Shown here: positions 29,677 through 39,500 of the stretch, one piece after another
Layout of the letters: each line of letters starts with the position of its first letter
Position numbering within the stretch: position 1 is the first letter of the stretch
IMG/VR virus record: IMGVR_UViG_3300030106_002604
Coordinates: 1-55,909 of that record
Direction: 5' to 3' (one strand)
From: a virus
Length of the DNA: 55,909 nt
Made by a program: the position numbers and the translations under genes
Notes under the pieces: generated by a model
What the model saw: the letters and a program-made list of their open reading frames with translations, nothing else
Told to the model about the DNA's origin: nothing
Database searches by the model: none

Positions 29677-30780
29677 ATGGAAGAAAAAGACACTATTGCG
29701 GGTTTCAAAGTATTTGACAACCCCCAAGACTTAGCTGCGTCTATGAACGCACAAGAAGAGAACACAACAAGCGAGGCTCCAGCACAGGAGTCTCAACCTG
29801 TTCAAGAGCCTGTTCAATCTGAACCAACTGTAGAACCTCAATCAGAGCCTACATATACAGAAGAACAGCCTCAAGTAAATACTAATGATCAACAGCAAGT
29901 TGTTCAACAAGATACTGTTGAATATTCTGATGAAGATGTTGAGGGAGCCGTGTTTCAATATTTAAGCGAGAGGCTTGGTAGAGACATAAATTCTTTAGAT
30001 GCTTTTTCAGAACCTCAACAAACCGCTCTCGATGAGAGGGTTGAAGCAATCTCTAGGTTCGTACAAGAAACTGGTAGAGCTCCACAAGACTGGTTTACAT
30101 ACCAGCAGTTAAACACAGCCGAGATGGATGATATGACTGCTATTCGTGTAGATATGGCTGGGCAATACCCTGATCTTTCTAGAGAAGAACTTGACCTTTT
30201 AATTGGAAGCAAATACAAGCTTGATAGAGATCTTCACAGCGAAGAAGAAATCAAGTTGTCTACATTACAAATGAAAATTGATGCTCAATCTGCTAAAGAA
30301 AATATAGAAGAACTGAGACAGGACTTCCAAGCACCAGAGTATGAGAATTCAGGAGTACAAGACATAATAGATGATCAGTGGGTAGCTGAGATGTCAAACG
30401 AAGTTAACCAAATGGAAGGGTTAGAATTTGACCTAGGCAATGGTAAAAGCTTTACGTATGGTATTGATGATAACTACAGATCTCATCTAATTGAAAAAAA
30501 CACTCAGTTAGAAAATTATTTTGATCCTTACGTCCGTGATGACGGTAGTTGGGATTATGATAAGCTGTCATCTCACCGCACCGTTGTTGACAACATTGAT
30601 AAGATTGTTTCGTCTGCTTACAGACAAGGAATCAGCGATGGTCAAAGAGGTGTAGTTAGTAATGCAGCAAACATATCATCTGGGACACCGCAACAGGCTC
30701 CTCAATCAGAGAATCCTCTGCAGTCTCAAATGAAAAATATTTTACGAGGTAATAACTCAAAACTAACTTTTAAAATCTAA
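29677..30780 (+). CDS. Scaffolding protein candidate
   Basis: A 367-residue acidic protein. Residues about 25-80 are Gln/Glu/Pro-rich and disordered; the remainder is mostly helical (DERVEAISRFVQETGRAPQDW, EEEIKLSTLQMKID). It ends with a basic patch (QMKNILRGNNSKLTFKI), as scaffolds do for binding coat protein. Position immediately before the capsid gene supports this. Confidence 0.72.
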   Translation: MEEKDTIAGFKVFDNPQDLAASMNAQEENTTSEAPAQESQPVQEPVQSEPTVEPQSEPTYTEEQPQVNTNDQQQVVQQDTVEYSDEDVEGAVFQYLSERLGRDINSLDAFSEPQQTALDERVEAISRFVQETGRAPQDWFTYQQLNTAEMDDMTAIRVDMAGQYPDLSREELDLLIGSKYKLDRDLHSEEEIKLSTLQMKIDAQSAKENIEELRQDFQAPEYENSGVQDIIDDQWVAEMSNEVNQMEGLEFDLGNGKSFTYGIDDNYRSHLIEKNTQLENYFDPYVRDDGSWDYDKLSSHRTVVDNIDKIVSSAYRQGISDGQRGVVSNAANISSGTPQQAPQSENPLQSQMKNILRGNNSKLTFKI

Positions 30781-30792
30781 AACTAGAAAACA

Positions 30793-32202
30793 ATGGCTAC
30801 TATTGCTGCGGCGGCAGGTGGTGTGGACGGAGCTCCAGCTAACTTGCGATTAACGCCCGAAACTTATACAACTATTGGTACTCTACTAGACCATAACAAG
30901 GATTTTGTAATCCCTGAATTAGTAGAAGTATACGGTGATCAAGGTATCACAGGTATGCTTAAAATGACAGGTGCTATCAACTCTGGTGGTACTTCTGACG
31001 AAGTACGTTACCACGAGGTAGGCCGTCGTCACAGACTTGTAACTGGTGTTACTGACAGTGCTGATGACGATCAAATTACTCTTTCTGTTACTGCTGATTC
31101 AACTGATGGTACTGCTATCGGTCCTAACGATGTGGTTATGGATAGTGCTAACGGTCAGCGCTTCGTTGTTATCTCTGCAGATGGATCTCCAACTGCTGCT
31201 GATGACTACGTATTAATGACTCTTGATGGTGCAGCTGCATCTAACAACTCTACTTCACGTAGCTTTATCGTACTTGGAAACATGTACGGACAAGGTACTG
31301 AGCAGCCAACTCACTTCACTGATGCTGACATTGTTAAGCGTCAGAATCCATTTATGATTGTTAAGGATCGTTTCCAAGTAAACGGATCTCAAGCAACTAA
31401 CATTGGATGGGTTGACATAGGCGGAGGAGAGTTCCGTTGGTTCATGTACGGTGAGCAAGAGGCTCGTAAGCGCTTCGAGGATCGTCGTGAAATGATGATG
31501 CTATTTGCTCAAACAGGAAACGATAACAACAACACTCAAGCTACTTCTGCTATCTACAACGGTAACGCACAGGCGCACGGTGTAGGTTCAGAAGGTTATG
31601 TTTCTGCTGTTGAGAACAGAGGTATCGTTGTTTCTAACGCTAACGCTAACCCACTTGATTCATTTGCTGAGTTGGATGATATCATTCTTGAGTTAGATAA
31701 GAACGGTGCTGTTCCTGAGTACGCTATGTACTTAAATAGAAAGCAGGACCTAGCTATCGACGACATGCTTGCTTCAGGTGTTTCTACTGGTGTTACTGCT
31801 GGTCTAAGTGGACAGTTTGGTGCATTTAACAATGACGCTGATATGGCTGTGAAGCTTGGATTTAAGTCGTTCACTCGTGGTGGATACACTTTCCACAAGC
31901 ATGACTGGAAGCTTCTAAACGATCCAACTCTTCTTGGTGCTACTAATTTCTTACAAGGAGCTATGGTTCCTCTTACACAAGTTGCAGACCCTAAGACAGG
32001 ATATAAGTCTCCTGCTTTATCTATGTACTACAAAGAGGCTAACGGATACTCTCGTGAGATGGAGCACTGGGTAAGTGGTGGTGGAGTCTTAGGACACACT
32101 AACAACGGTGACGCTGGTCGTGACGTTGCTACGTTCCACTACCGTTCAGAGATTTGTCTTGTAACTCGTGCTGCTAACCAACACGTTCTTATCAAAGGAT
32201 AA
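30793..32202 (+). CDS. Major capsid protein
   Basis: A 469-residue protein. The codon choice is visibly cleaner than in its neighbours (for example many CGT arginine codons), as expected for a very highly expressed gene. Segments such as LVEVYGDQGITGMLKMTGA, EVRYHEVGRRHRLVTG, RRFEDRREMMMLFAQ-like and YSREMEHWVSGGGVLGHTN fit the HK97-fold capsid proteins of podovirus-like Bacteroidota phages. It follows the scaffold gene and precedes a short head gene and a terminator. Confidence 0.85.
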   Translation: MATIAAAAGGVDGAPANLRLTPETYTTIGTLLDHNKDFVIPELVEVYGDQGITGMLKMTGAINSGGTSDEVRYHEVGRRHRLVTGVTDSADDDQITLSVTADSTDGTAIGPNDVVMDSANGQRFVVISADGSPTAADDYVLMTLDGAAASNNSTSRSFIVLGNMYGQGTEQPTHFTDADIVKRQNPFMIVKDRFQVNGSQATNIGWVDIGGGEFRWFMYGEQEARKRFEDRREMMMLFAQTGNDNNNTQATSAIYNGNAQAHGVGSEGYVSAVENRGIVVSNANANPLDSFAELDDIILELDKNGAVPEYAMYLNRKQDLAIDDMLASGVSTGVTAGLSGQFGAFNNDADMAVKLGFKSFTRGGYTFHKHDWKLLNDPTLLGATNFLQGAMVPLTQVADPKTGYKSPALSMYYKEANGYSREMEHWVSGGGVLGHTNNGDAGRDVATFHYRSEICLVTRAANQHVLIKG

Positions 32203-32229
32203 TATTAATCTTATAAACAATTAGAAATT

Positions 32230-32625
32230 ATGGCTTTAAAAGGAGAAAAATACTTATACTTTAGAACAGTTACAGCTGCAGGCGATGACGATCAGGGTCA
32301 AGACTCTGTTTGCTACCCATTAAGCAAGTTTGTTGGATTTGAAATGGGTTCATTCGGCGATGCTGATGCAACTGCAGATGAAGATTTGTTTACTATGGTT
32401 TTTGAATCTCTACACAATAACACTGCTGGAGATGATGCAAACTATGACACTATTGCTATTAACATTACAACAGACAACAATGCTAAAGCTGTTTGGCAAG
32501 GTTTGATTGAAGCTTTCAATTTAAGCAAGCAATCTTTCCTAGTTGTAGGTGATGATGTTACTGGTGAATACTTACATTCTGATATTGAATCTGTTGGTGC
32601 AATTACATTGGTTGACGCAGGATAA
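32230..32625 (+). CDS. Head-associated protein following the capsid gene (131 aa)
   Basis: A 131-residue acidic protein (MALKGEKYLYFRTVTAAG). Predicted strands followed by a helix (AKAVWQGLIEAFN). Position between capsid gene and terminator suggests a decoration or head-completion protein made in large amounts. Family not recognised. Confidence 0.6.
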   Translation: MALKGEKYLYFRTVTAAGDDDQGQDSVCYPLSKFVGFEMGSFGDADATADEDLFTMVFESLHNNTAGDDANYDTIAINITTDNNAKAVWQGLIEAFNLSKQSFLVVGDDVTGEYLHSDIESVGAITLVDAG

Positions 32626-32645
32626 TATATCTTACACTACACAAG

Positions 32646-32668
32646 AAAGGGGCTTCGGCCCCTTTTTT
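32646..32668 (+). terminator. Intrinsic terminator with UUCG tetraloop
   Basis: A perfect 8-bp stem AAAGGGGC-TTCG-GCCCCTTT followed by a T-run to 32668. It closes the capsid transcript. A promoter box follows ten bases later. Confidence 0.92.
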
Positions 32669-32677
32669 ATTTGTTCG

Positions 32678-32685
32678 TATATTTG
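32678..32685 (+). promoter_or_regulatory. Late promoter box after the capsid terminator
   Basis: TATATTTG, ten bases after the terminator T-run and 16 bases before ATG 32702. It re-initiates transcription for the 32702-34878 unit. Confidence 0.55.
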
Positions 32686-32701
32686 TGCGTAATTTAGTAC
32701 A

Positions 32702-34009
32702 ATGAAAAAGTTTTTTTTATTCAATAGAGAGTCTTTAAAAAAGACTAGCTCTAGAGCTTCTGATACAGGAGTTGGTCTTAGCACTTTTGCTGTGCCTGCA
32801 GACAACCTATCTTTTATTACAGCAGCTAAAGGAGCTATAAATATTACATTTAGTAATACATCTTTATATGAAGATCACAACCTTTTAGAAGGTGAAGCTA
32901 TAGAAAAGACTAACGTAACAGTATCATGCAACGAAGGTGAAGAGGTTGCATTTATCGAAAACATTCTTTCATTTATTGTTGCTGATAATGCAGCTAGTAT
33001 TATGCGTTTTGATGCGTCAACTGGAAAGTCTTCATTTGATAAGGCTGTCTTGGTTTCTCCTACTGATATACTTGCAAAAGTAAAAACAACTCCAACAGTT
33101 ATGACTACTGGAGAAAGGAGTAAAGGAACAGACTCCACTGAGTTTCAACGATCTATAGGAGATATATTTTTTGGAGAAAACTTACCTACCTTAGATTTTA
33201 ATCATGAGGGTTTAAGTATATACTCAAATAATGATGAAGTAACTTCTTGGAATAACGCAGGGACAAAAGGAGTAACTCACTCTATTGCAGCAAATGTAGG
33301 GGATCCAAGAATGAAGGTTTCTGCTGCAGCAACAGGATTAGCTAAATCTTCTGTACTTATTAGTCTTGATGATTATTTTGTAATTCCTAATTCATTTACA
33401 GCTAAAGAAGATTACACTTTATATGTAGCTTATAAACCATCACCATCGAGTTTCGGTCAGGGAGTTCTTTATGGTGATGATGACGGAGAGACTGTTGGTT
33501 TTTGTTTTGGCAAAACTGTTGAAGACGAAGTAACTGCAGGTATTGGAAAAGCGGCAATGGCAAAAAGCACGTTTAAAGTTCGTCACGATGGTAGAACTGG
33601 AGAAATAGCTTCAGTTAGAACTGATAATGTAAATGAAGATACAATTAGTTACGTATTCCCAGAGAATGCAGATAACAATTCTACCGATGAAACATGTCAT
33701 GTGTTTGTTATACGTAGAGATAAATCTTCTAATATGTACTTACATAACAGATCTGGAGAGCTGGTTGCATTTATCAAGGGGTTTGATATCTCTCAAACTG
33801 CTGGAGGCAAACAAACTGGTGCAGCCAGAATGACTGACGGAGATCTTCTAATTCAACAGCTTGGTAGTGCTAATGAAATGGTTGCAACTTCTGGAACAAA
33901 CTTAAGCTTTAAAGGTCATCTAGCTAGATTTGGAGTAATAGAAAAAGATATTGGACCTGCTGCAGCTTCACAGCTAGCACAGGATCTTTTTAAGTTATAT
34001 AATTTTTAA
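32702..34009 (+). CDS. Structural protein with lectin-like domain
   Basis: A 435-residue protein. Residues about 1-150 are unknown and beta-rich. Residues about 160-435 (LDFNHEGLSIYSNNDEVTSWNN, then YTLYVAYKPSPS, then HVFVIRRDKSSNMYLHN, then GHLARFGVIEKDI) have the LamG/Concanavalin A-like sandwich pattern, usually a carbohydrate-binding module of tail fibres or head fibres. Its own promoter and terminator suggest separate expression control. Confidence 0.68.
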   Translation: MKKFFLFNRESLKKTSSRASDTGVGLSTFAVPADNLSFITAAKGAINITFSNTSLYEDHNLLEGEAIEKTNVTVSCNEGEEVAFIENILSFIVADNAASIMRFDASTGKSSFDKAVLVSPTDILAKVKTTPTVMTTGERSKGTDSTEFQRSIGDIFFGENLPTLDFNHEGLSIYSNNDEVTSWNNAGTKGVTHSIAANVGDPRMKVSAAATGLAKSSVLISLDDYFVIPNSFTAKEDYTLYVAYKPSPSSFGQGVLYGDDDGETVGFCFGKTVEDEVTAGIGKAAMAKSTFKVRHDGRTGEIASVRTDNVNEDTISYVFPENADNNSTDETCHVFVIRRDKSSNMYLHNRSGELVAFIKGFDISQTAGGKQTGAARMTDGDLLIQQLGSANEMVATSGTNLSFKGHLARFGVIEKDIGPAAASQLAQDLFKLYNF

Positions 34010-34020
34010 TTTATTTTAAT

Positions 34021-34878
34021 ATGGAACAAAAAACAAGAAGGGCTCCTGAGCGCCCTACAACTACTGAGTCTGTTGTAGCAGAACCAGTGGTAGCTAAGGA
34101 AACAGTGGTAGAGGTGTCAAAGCCTAAATCAAAAAAAAGAACGATTAAAAGATCGGAAGAAAAGCTTACACACTCTGAGTATGAAATTATTAGAGGTGGA
34201 GGCATTGTATTTATGTTACCTCAAAAAGGTGTAACTATATACGACTCTGAAAAGGATTCTGTAAGAGAGATAAGGTACTGCCCTAACGAGCCGTCTATAT
34301 TTGTTGATGAACAAAGCAACAATGCCTTAAAACAAACTGTAGCTTTTAGAGACGGTAGATTGTTTGTACCAAAAGAAAAGCCAAATCTTAGAAAGTTTTT
34401 AGAGCTTCACCCTGCTAATCAGGCTAATGGAGGTAGCACATTTAGAGTCGTTGACAAAAGAAAAGAAGCAACTGTAGAACTAGAAAAAGAGTTCTTAGTT
34501 TCAGACGCTGTGTCTATCGTAAGAGATAGAGAGATCAATGATCTTCTTCCTATAGCTATGTACTTTGGTGTAAACATAAACTCTCCAGTATCAGAGATTA
34601 GGTACAATCTATTAAGGATTGCAAAGTCTAAGGCTAAAGAATTTTTAGAGTGTCTTGATTCACCTCAAGTTGCTTGTAGATCTACAATTCAACAAGCAAA
34701 AGATTATCAGATACTAAAGATGAAGTCTGACGGAGTATACTGGCATGATTCTAATAAGCTTATAGTGTCTGTTGCTGTAGGGCAAAACGCTCTTGACACC
34801 ATGATTAGATTCTGTTTAACAGAGAAGGGAGCATCCACCCTTTCTCTTATAGAAGAACGACTAGATAAACTGTCATAA
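34021..34878 (+). CDS. Virion protein candidate (285 aa)
   Basis: A 285-residue protein. The N-terminal 45 residues are a disordered Thr/Val/Lys-rich tail. The rest is alpha/beta with FMLPQKGVTIYDSEKD, FVPKEKPNLRKFLELHPAN and a helical C terminus. Similar late-gene proteins occur in related phages between capsid and connector genes; role unknown. Followed directly by a terminator. Confidence 0.6.
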   Translation: MEQKTRRAPERPTTTESVVAEPVVAKETVVEVSKPKSKKRTIKRSEEKLTHSEYEIIRGGGIVFMLPQKGVTIYDSEKDSVREIRYCPNEPSIFVDEQSNNALKQTVAFRDGRLFVPKEKPNLRKFLELHPANQANGGSTFRVVDKRKEATVELEKEFLVSDAVSIVRDREINDLLPIAMYFGVNINSPVSEIRYNLLRIAKSKAKEFLECLDSPQVACRSTIQQAKDYQILKMKSDGVYWHDSNKLIVSVAVGQNALDTMIRFCLTEKGASTLSLIEERLDKLS

Positions 34879-34880
34879 AG

Positions 34881-34905
34881 AAAGGCCCTGAAAGGGGCCT
34901 TTTTT
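34881..34905 (+). terminator. Intrinsic terminator
   Basis: AAAGGCCC (34881-34888) pairs with GGGCCTTT (34895-34902) across a 6-base loop, followed by a T-run. It starts three bases after the stop codon of the preceding gene and is directly followed by a promoter box. Confidence 0.88.
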
Positions 34906-34912
34906 CTTTTTG

Positions 34913-34920
34913 TATATTTG
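34913..34920 (+). promoter_or_regulatory. Late promoter box, 4 bases before ATG
   Basis: TATATTTG ends four bases before ATG 34925 (TATT between). It follows the terminator T-run with almost no spacer. Predicted start of transcription falls at the start codon. Confidence 0.6.
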
Positions 34921-34924
34921 TATT

Positions 34925-35689
34925 ATGATCAGCGTAATAGAAGTATATAATACAGTAAGGGATCTTTGTAACAAAGACCAAAAGGGTTTCGTAACGCCCA
35001 ACGTATTTAACTCTTTTGCAGAGGTAGCACAACAAAACATTTTTTCTGAAATGTTTAAAGAGCTTGTAGCTGCTAAACAACTAAGAAGATCTAACTTTGA
35101 TTCTGAGGGTAAAGACTCTATATACAGAGGAGTGCAAGATGACCTATCTAATTTTGTAGAGCAAGATGTTGTTAACTCAACTTCTTTAGGTCAAACATTT
35201 GCCGACTCAAAGGTATTTAAAAGACCAGACAATACTGCAAGAATTATCTCTATTGTAGTTAATGACTCAGACAGGACTCCAGTTGAACTAATCTTTGATA
35301 CTGATAAGATTACACACATACTTAATAGTAAGCTGTCTGCTCCTACTGCTAGCTACCCTGTAGCTTTAGTGTCTAGACTTATCGAGATATTCCCTACAGA
35401 TATAGATAGTGTGGTTGTTAATTACTACAGACAGCCTGCTGGGCTTTACATAGCATCAATAGGAGGTTTTAGCAGTGGTGATGTAGATAGAGATTCTGGC
35501 CCTAGAATAGTAGCTCAGTCTAACGACATATCTGGATTTATTATACCAGACGTTTTGGCTAGTAGAAACTTCGAGTTACCTGAGCATTATAAAAATGAAC
35601 TTATATCTGAGATTGCTAAAATGATTGGAATTAGATTAAGAGATGATTTTCTAACCAAGTATAGCCTCACACAAACAACTAACGAATAA
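34925..35689 (+). CDS. Head-tail connector/ring protein candidate
   Basis: A 254-residue protein starting MISVIEVYNTVRDLCNKDQK, then FNSFAEVAQQNIFSEMF. This N terminus is typical of a conserved virion protein encoded upstream of the tail-tube genes in Bacteroidota podovirus-like phages. The ATG at 34925 is preferred because the promoter box ends four bases upstream; an earlier in-frame ATG at 34910 lies 5' of that box. Coupled to the next gene by TAATG. Confidence 0.68.
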   Translation: MISVIEVYNTVRDLCNKDQKGFVTPNVFNSFAEVAQQNIFSEMFKELVAAKQLRRSNFDSEGKDSIYRGVQDDLSNFVEQDVVNSTSLGQTFADSKVFKRPDNTARIISIVVNDSDRTPVELIFDTDKITHILNSKLSAPTASYPVALVSRLIEIFPTDIDSVVVNYYRQPAGLYIASIGGFSSGDVDRDSGPRIVAQSNDISGFIIPDVLASRNFELPEHYKNELISEIAKMIGIRLRDDFLTKYSLTQTTNE

Positions 35690-36534
35690 TGGCGTACCAA
35701 GACGTATCTTCTAGCGGAATGAACTATGTTACCTTAAGTCAACTTTTAGGTGACTATAAAATTACTGTGGATACAGATGACTATGGTGCTAATGTATCTG
35801 ACGCAGCATTAAGAAACTTTGCGTTAAGAGGTATCAGAGAGTTTGGTTTTGACGTTACTAGCAGGATAAAGTCTGTTAAGCTAGATATAGATACATCTAA
35901 CAATACCGTTGCTTTGCCTGATGACTATGTGGATCTTTTGAAGATAGGGGTGGTAAGTGATGATGGTGTTTTAAGAACACTAGGGCAAAACAAACATATT
36001 AACTATAGCAGAAAGTTTGAATCAAACTCAAATGATTTTGACAGTCAGGAGGGTCCTTTGAACATTGATGCTAATCTAGTTAAAGACAAAGAAGACGACA
36101 AGACAGCTACAAGTTCTAGTAACGAAAACTATGACTACTATATATTTGAAAACTATCTGTACCAAGGCGGGGTAGGTAGGCTATATGGTGTAGGAGGTGG
36201 AGCTAGAGCTGGTGACTATAGAATAAATTTAGACCAGAACAGAATTGAAATAGATACAAACTCAAACAGCTCTAATGTAGTAATAGAGTATGTATCTGAT
36301 GAGGCTAGATCTACAAACCCAGTTATACATGTGTATGCTGAAGAAGCTTTGCGTTGTTACATACATTACAAGATCTGTGAAAGAAAGTCAACAGTTCCTG
36401 CTAACGAAAAAGCAAGAGCTAGATCTGAATACTACAACGAAAGGAGAAAAGCAAAAGCTAGACTCAACAACTTTAGCAAAACAGAAGCACTAAGAACTAT
36501 TCGCAAGAACTTCAAGTTAGCACCTAAGTATTAA
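35689..36534 (+). CDS. Tail tubular A-like connector protein
   Basis: A 281-residue protein with AALRNFALRGIREFGFDVTSRIK, then LDIDTSNNTVALPDDYVDLLKIG, and AEEALRCYIHYKI towards the end. This order of an N-terminal helical bundle, a beta segment and a C-terminal helix matches gp11/tail tubular A-type adaptors that bind the portal. Position before the giant tail protein agrees. Confidence 0.72.
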   Translation: MAYQDVSSSGMNYVTLSQLLGDYKITVDTDDYGANVSDAALRNFALRGIREFGFDVTSRIKSVKLDIDTSNNTVALPDDYVDLLKIGVVSDDGVLRTLGQNKHINYSRKFESNSNDFDSQEGPLNIDANLVKDKEDDKTATSSSNENYDYYIFENYLYQGGVGRLYGVGGGARAGDYRINLDQNRIEIDTNSNSSNVVIEYVSDEARSTNPVIHVYAEEALRCYIHYKICERKSTVPANEKARARSEYYNERRKAKARLNNFSKTEALRTIRKNFKLAPKY

Positions 36535-39500
36535 TGATTAATAAAGTAGTACCTAGAAAACTTAACCAATCTTCAGACTCAAAGATTAGGAGTAAAGAAG
36601 ATATGATAGATGCTCTTAACGTATCTATATCCTCTGATGAAAGAAACTCAGAGGGTAATGAAGGTGTTATAAAGCCAGTAAAAAGCAATGTGAATATATC
36701 TGGGACAGCTTTTGATTCTGACGGATCTAAGACTGTGTTGGGTAAATTAGAGGATACTAAGAATGATGTAGTGTATTTCTTTGTGCACTGCACTGATCAG
36801 AACAAAAGCGGTGTATACGCATACGATCCTAATAACTACTTTACAGGACACAATCCTGATGAGATTATCGAGTTATTTACAAATGCTGAGTTTAACTTTG
36901 ATCAAACTTCTTTTGTTAAAGGAGACGTAACCTATATACAAACTAAGAGAGAGCACGACGGCGTAGTGTACGAGGACACTCCGCTATTGTTCTTTACTGA
37001 TAATATAAATGAGCCTAGAAAACTAAATGTTTTAAGAGCTTACTACGAAGAGTTTGTTCAAGACTATGTTGTCGGAACTAATTCTATCAAAGATTTTATA
37101 ACAGCTTGCCCAAAGGCTCCATCTTTTCCTATAACTTTTGAGTTTGTAGCAGATGAAAATCTGCCATACAGTGAGTTTAGAAATATTAACGGGTTTCAGT
37201 TTGCTTACCAAATGATTTACAAAGATCAAAATGTAAGCGCTATATCAACTATATCAGAGATAGCTGTACCTCCATCTTATATTACTCATGGGGCTAGTGA
37301 GCTTCCAATGCCTTTAAATCAGCATAATGTTTGCAGGTTAACAATACCTATTGACGATATGTCATTTGAGGTAGAGAAAGTTAAAATATTAGCACGTAGA
37401 GGTAATGATGGTCAGTTTTTTGAAATACAAGAAGTTGACACCACACCAGCTGGCATTACTCTTTTAGGAGTTCCTCCTGACGCTATTTTAGATTTTCTTC
37501 AAAACAACAACCCTTTAAATTTAGGAACTAATACGGAGTTAGTTTTTGATTTTAAAAACGACACAGTAAATAAAATAGTTTCTAGTGAAGATCAGTCAAA
37601 ACAATTCGACACACTTCCTAAACGTGCAGAGGCTCAATCTATTGTAGACAACAGATTATTTTATGGAAACTATGTTGAGGGATTTGACAATGTAGAAACA
37701 GATGCTACTATAACTCCTGTATCTTTTGAAAGAAGTTTAGACTTTACAGACTACGAATTAAAAGTACTTCCAGCTACATGTGCTTCAGAGGTTTTTTCTG
37801 ATACAGCAACTGAAGAACAACTAACAGGTCCTGTGCTTACAAAAGTAAATAAAAACTCTGCATTTGTTTTAGACCCAATAGACATACCTGAGGTTGGAAT
37901 TCAAGCTGGAGATAAAATAAATTTTTCTTTTTCAATAACGCCAAATCAAAACTGGCACGTTTATAATGTTGAGGATGATGAAGATGATGGCAATATTCTT
38001 CATAACACGCGTCAGTTAGGAGATAGATTTAATAAGCCAGAATCTCCTGAAAGCGGTAGTCCGTTTTATGTTGAAGAATTAGGAGCAAACTATGATAAAT
38101 TCTGGCAGTCTAGTATTTCAGATGGTGGTAGCGCTGATCCAGAAGATCAATTTTCCGTTAGAGATACAGATGGTGTATCTAAAAACGATAGCGTCGACTT
38201 TCCTATAACGTGGAAAAGTGCAGATGGTACTTCAAGAGCGGCTACATATGGCACTTGTGTTTCTAATCCTTTAATTATCAAGGGAGGAGAGATAACTATA
38301 TCAATAGTTATTGAAGCTACAACTACTGTATCAAGAACTGGCATAGTTGACTACATAACACATTTAATAACTGGAGCAGATTTACCTGCAGGTTTGTCTT
38401 CAAGTGCGTTCACGGTATTAACAAATAATATAAACAACACTTATACTTTTGATTTAGATCTTGAAAGTGGACAAGAGTTTCCTATGTCTTCACAGTTTGG
38501 AAAACTAATAACTATTTGTGGTGATAAAGTAACTGCTGGTACTTCAGGTAAACAACAAGGCTGTTTTATCGTAGACAAAGCTACTGTTGAAATGGGATTC
38601 TTTAAAGATAATTTATACAACCAGCCCCTTGACACAACCCTCAACGTCAGTAATGGATTTAGAGGAGAGGGTAGCGGATGGGACAATGATTTAGGTGAAC
38701 CTATAAAAAGAAGAATAGGTGTTTACATAAAAAATATAACACAAGCAACTACAAAAACTTGTTTAAGAAGTGTGGTTCCAAACAGTCTTTGGAGAGCATT
38801 TGATTTTAATACAAACCAATTTTTTACTCCTGTTTTAAATCATGGAGCTGGATTACTTCCAGAGGACTCAAGTCAATTTGAAACTCAACAACAATTAATA
38901 GCCGATCAGTTTACTGAATCAGGGCCATTTACAAGGTTTATAGGAAGACTAGAGGGTTTTAATTTTAACGGAGAAGACTCTGAAGGTAGGTCTAGATTTA
39001 GTTGCTTAGACGGTCTTGGTTGTTTAGGTGGGTCAGACGGAGCTCAATTTGATGATCCAAGTGAAGACAACCCGTCTGGCGGGTTTAATGTAGTAGATGG
39101 GCAATTTTCAAACGATAGTGACTATGATCTAACAGACGTAACTTTAGGTTTTGATGGTATTTTTCCTATAATTGGTTCTGGAGGTCAATTACTAGGATCT
39201 GCACAAATGAGAAGAATCGTTGTTTCTAACGCTAACGCTAATGCATTCACAGCTAATACAGGCGCTATAATAGATAACAGTTTTCCAATAATTCCATTTA
39301 TAAGAGAAAATAATATAGGTCTTATACAGGACGCTTCTACTCTTATTTTTACAGGGTTTGTCAATAGAGTTGCATCTATTTTTAATATTACCTTCTTTAC
39401 ACAACTACAATCAGATAGCTCATTTAGATCATTTAAAAGTGGAGCTAGCCATGCGTTTGGTGTAGTGTACTACGACCAAAGAGGTAGATGTAGTAACGTA

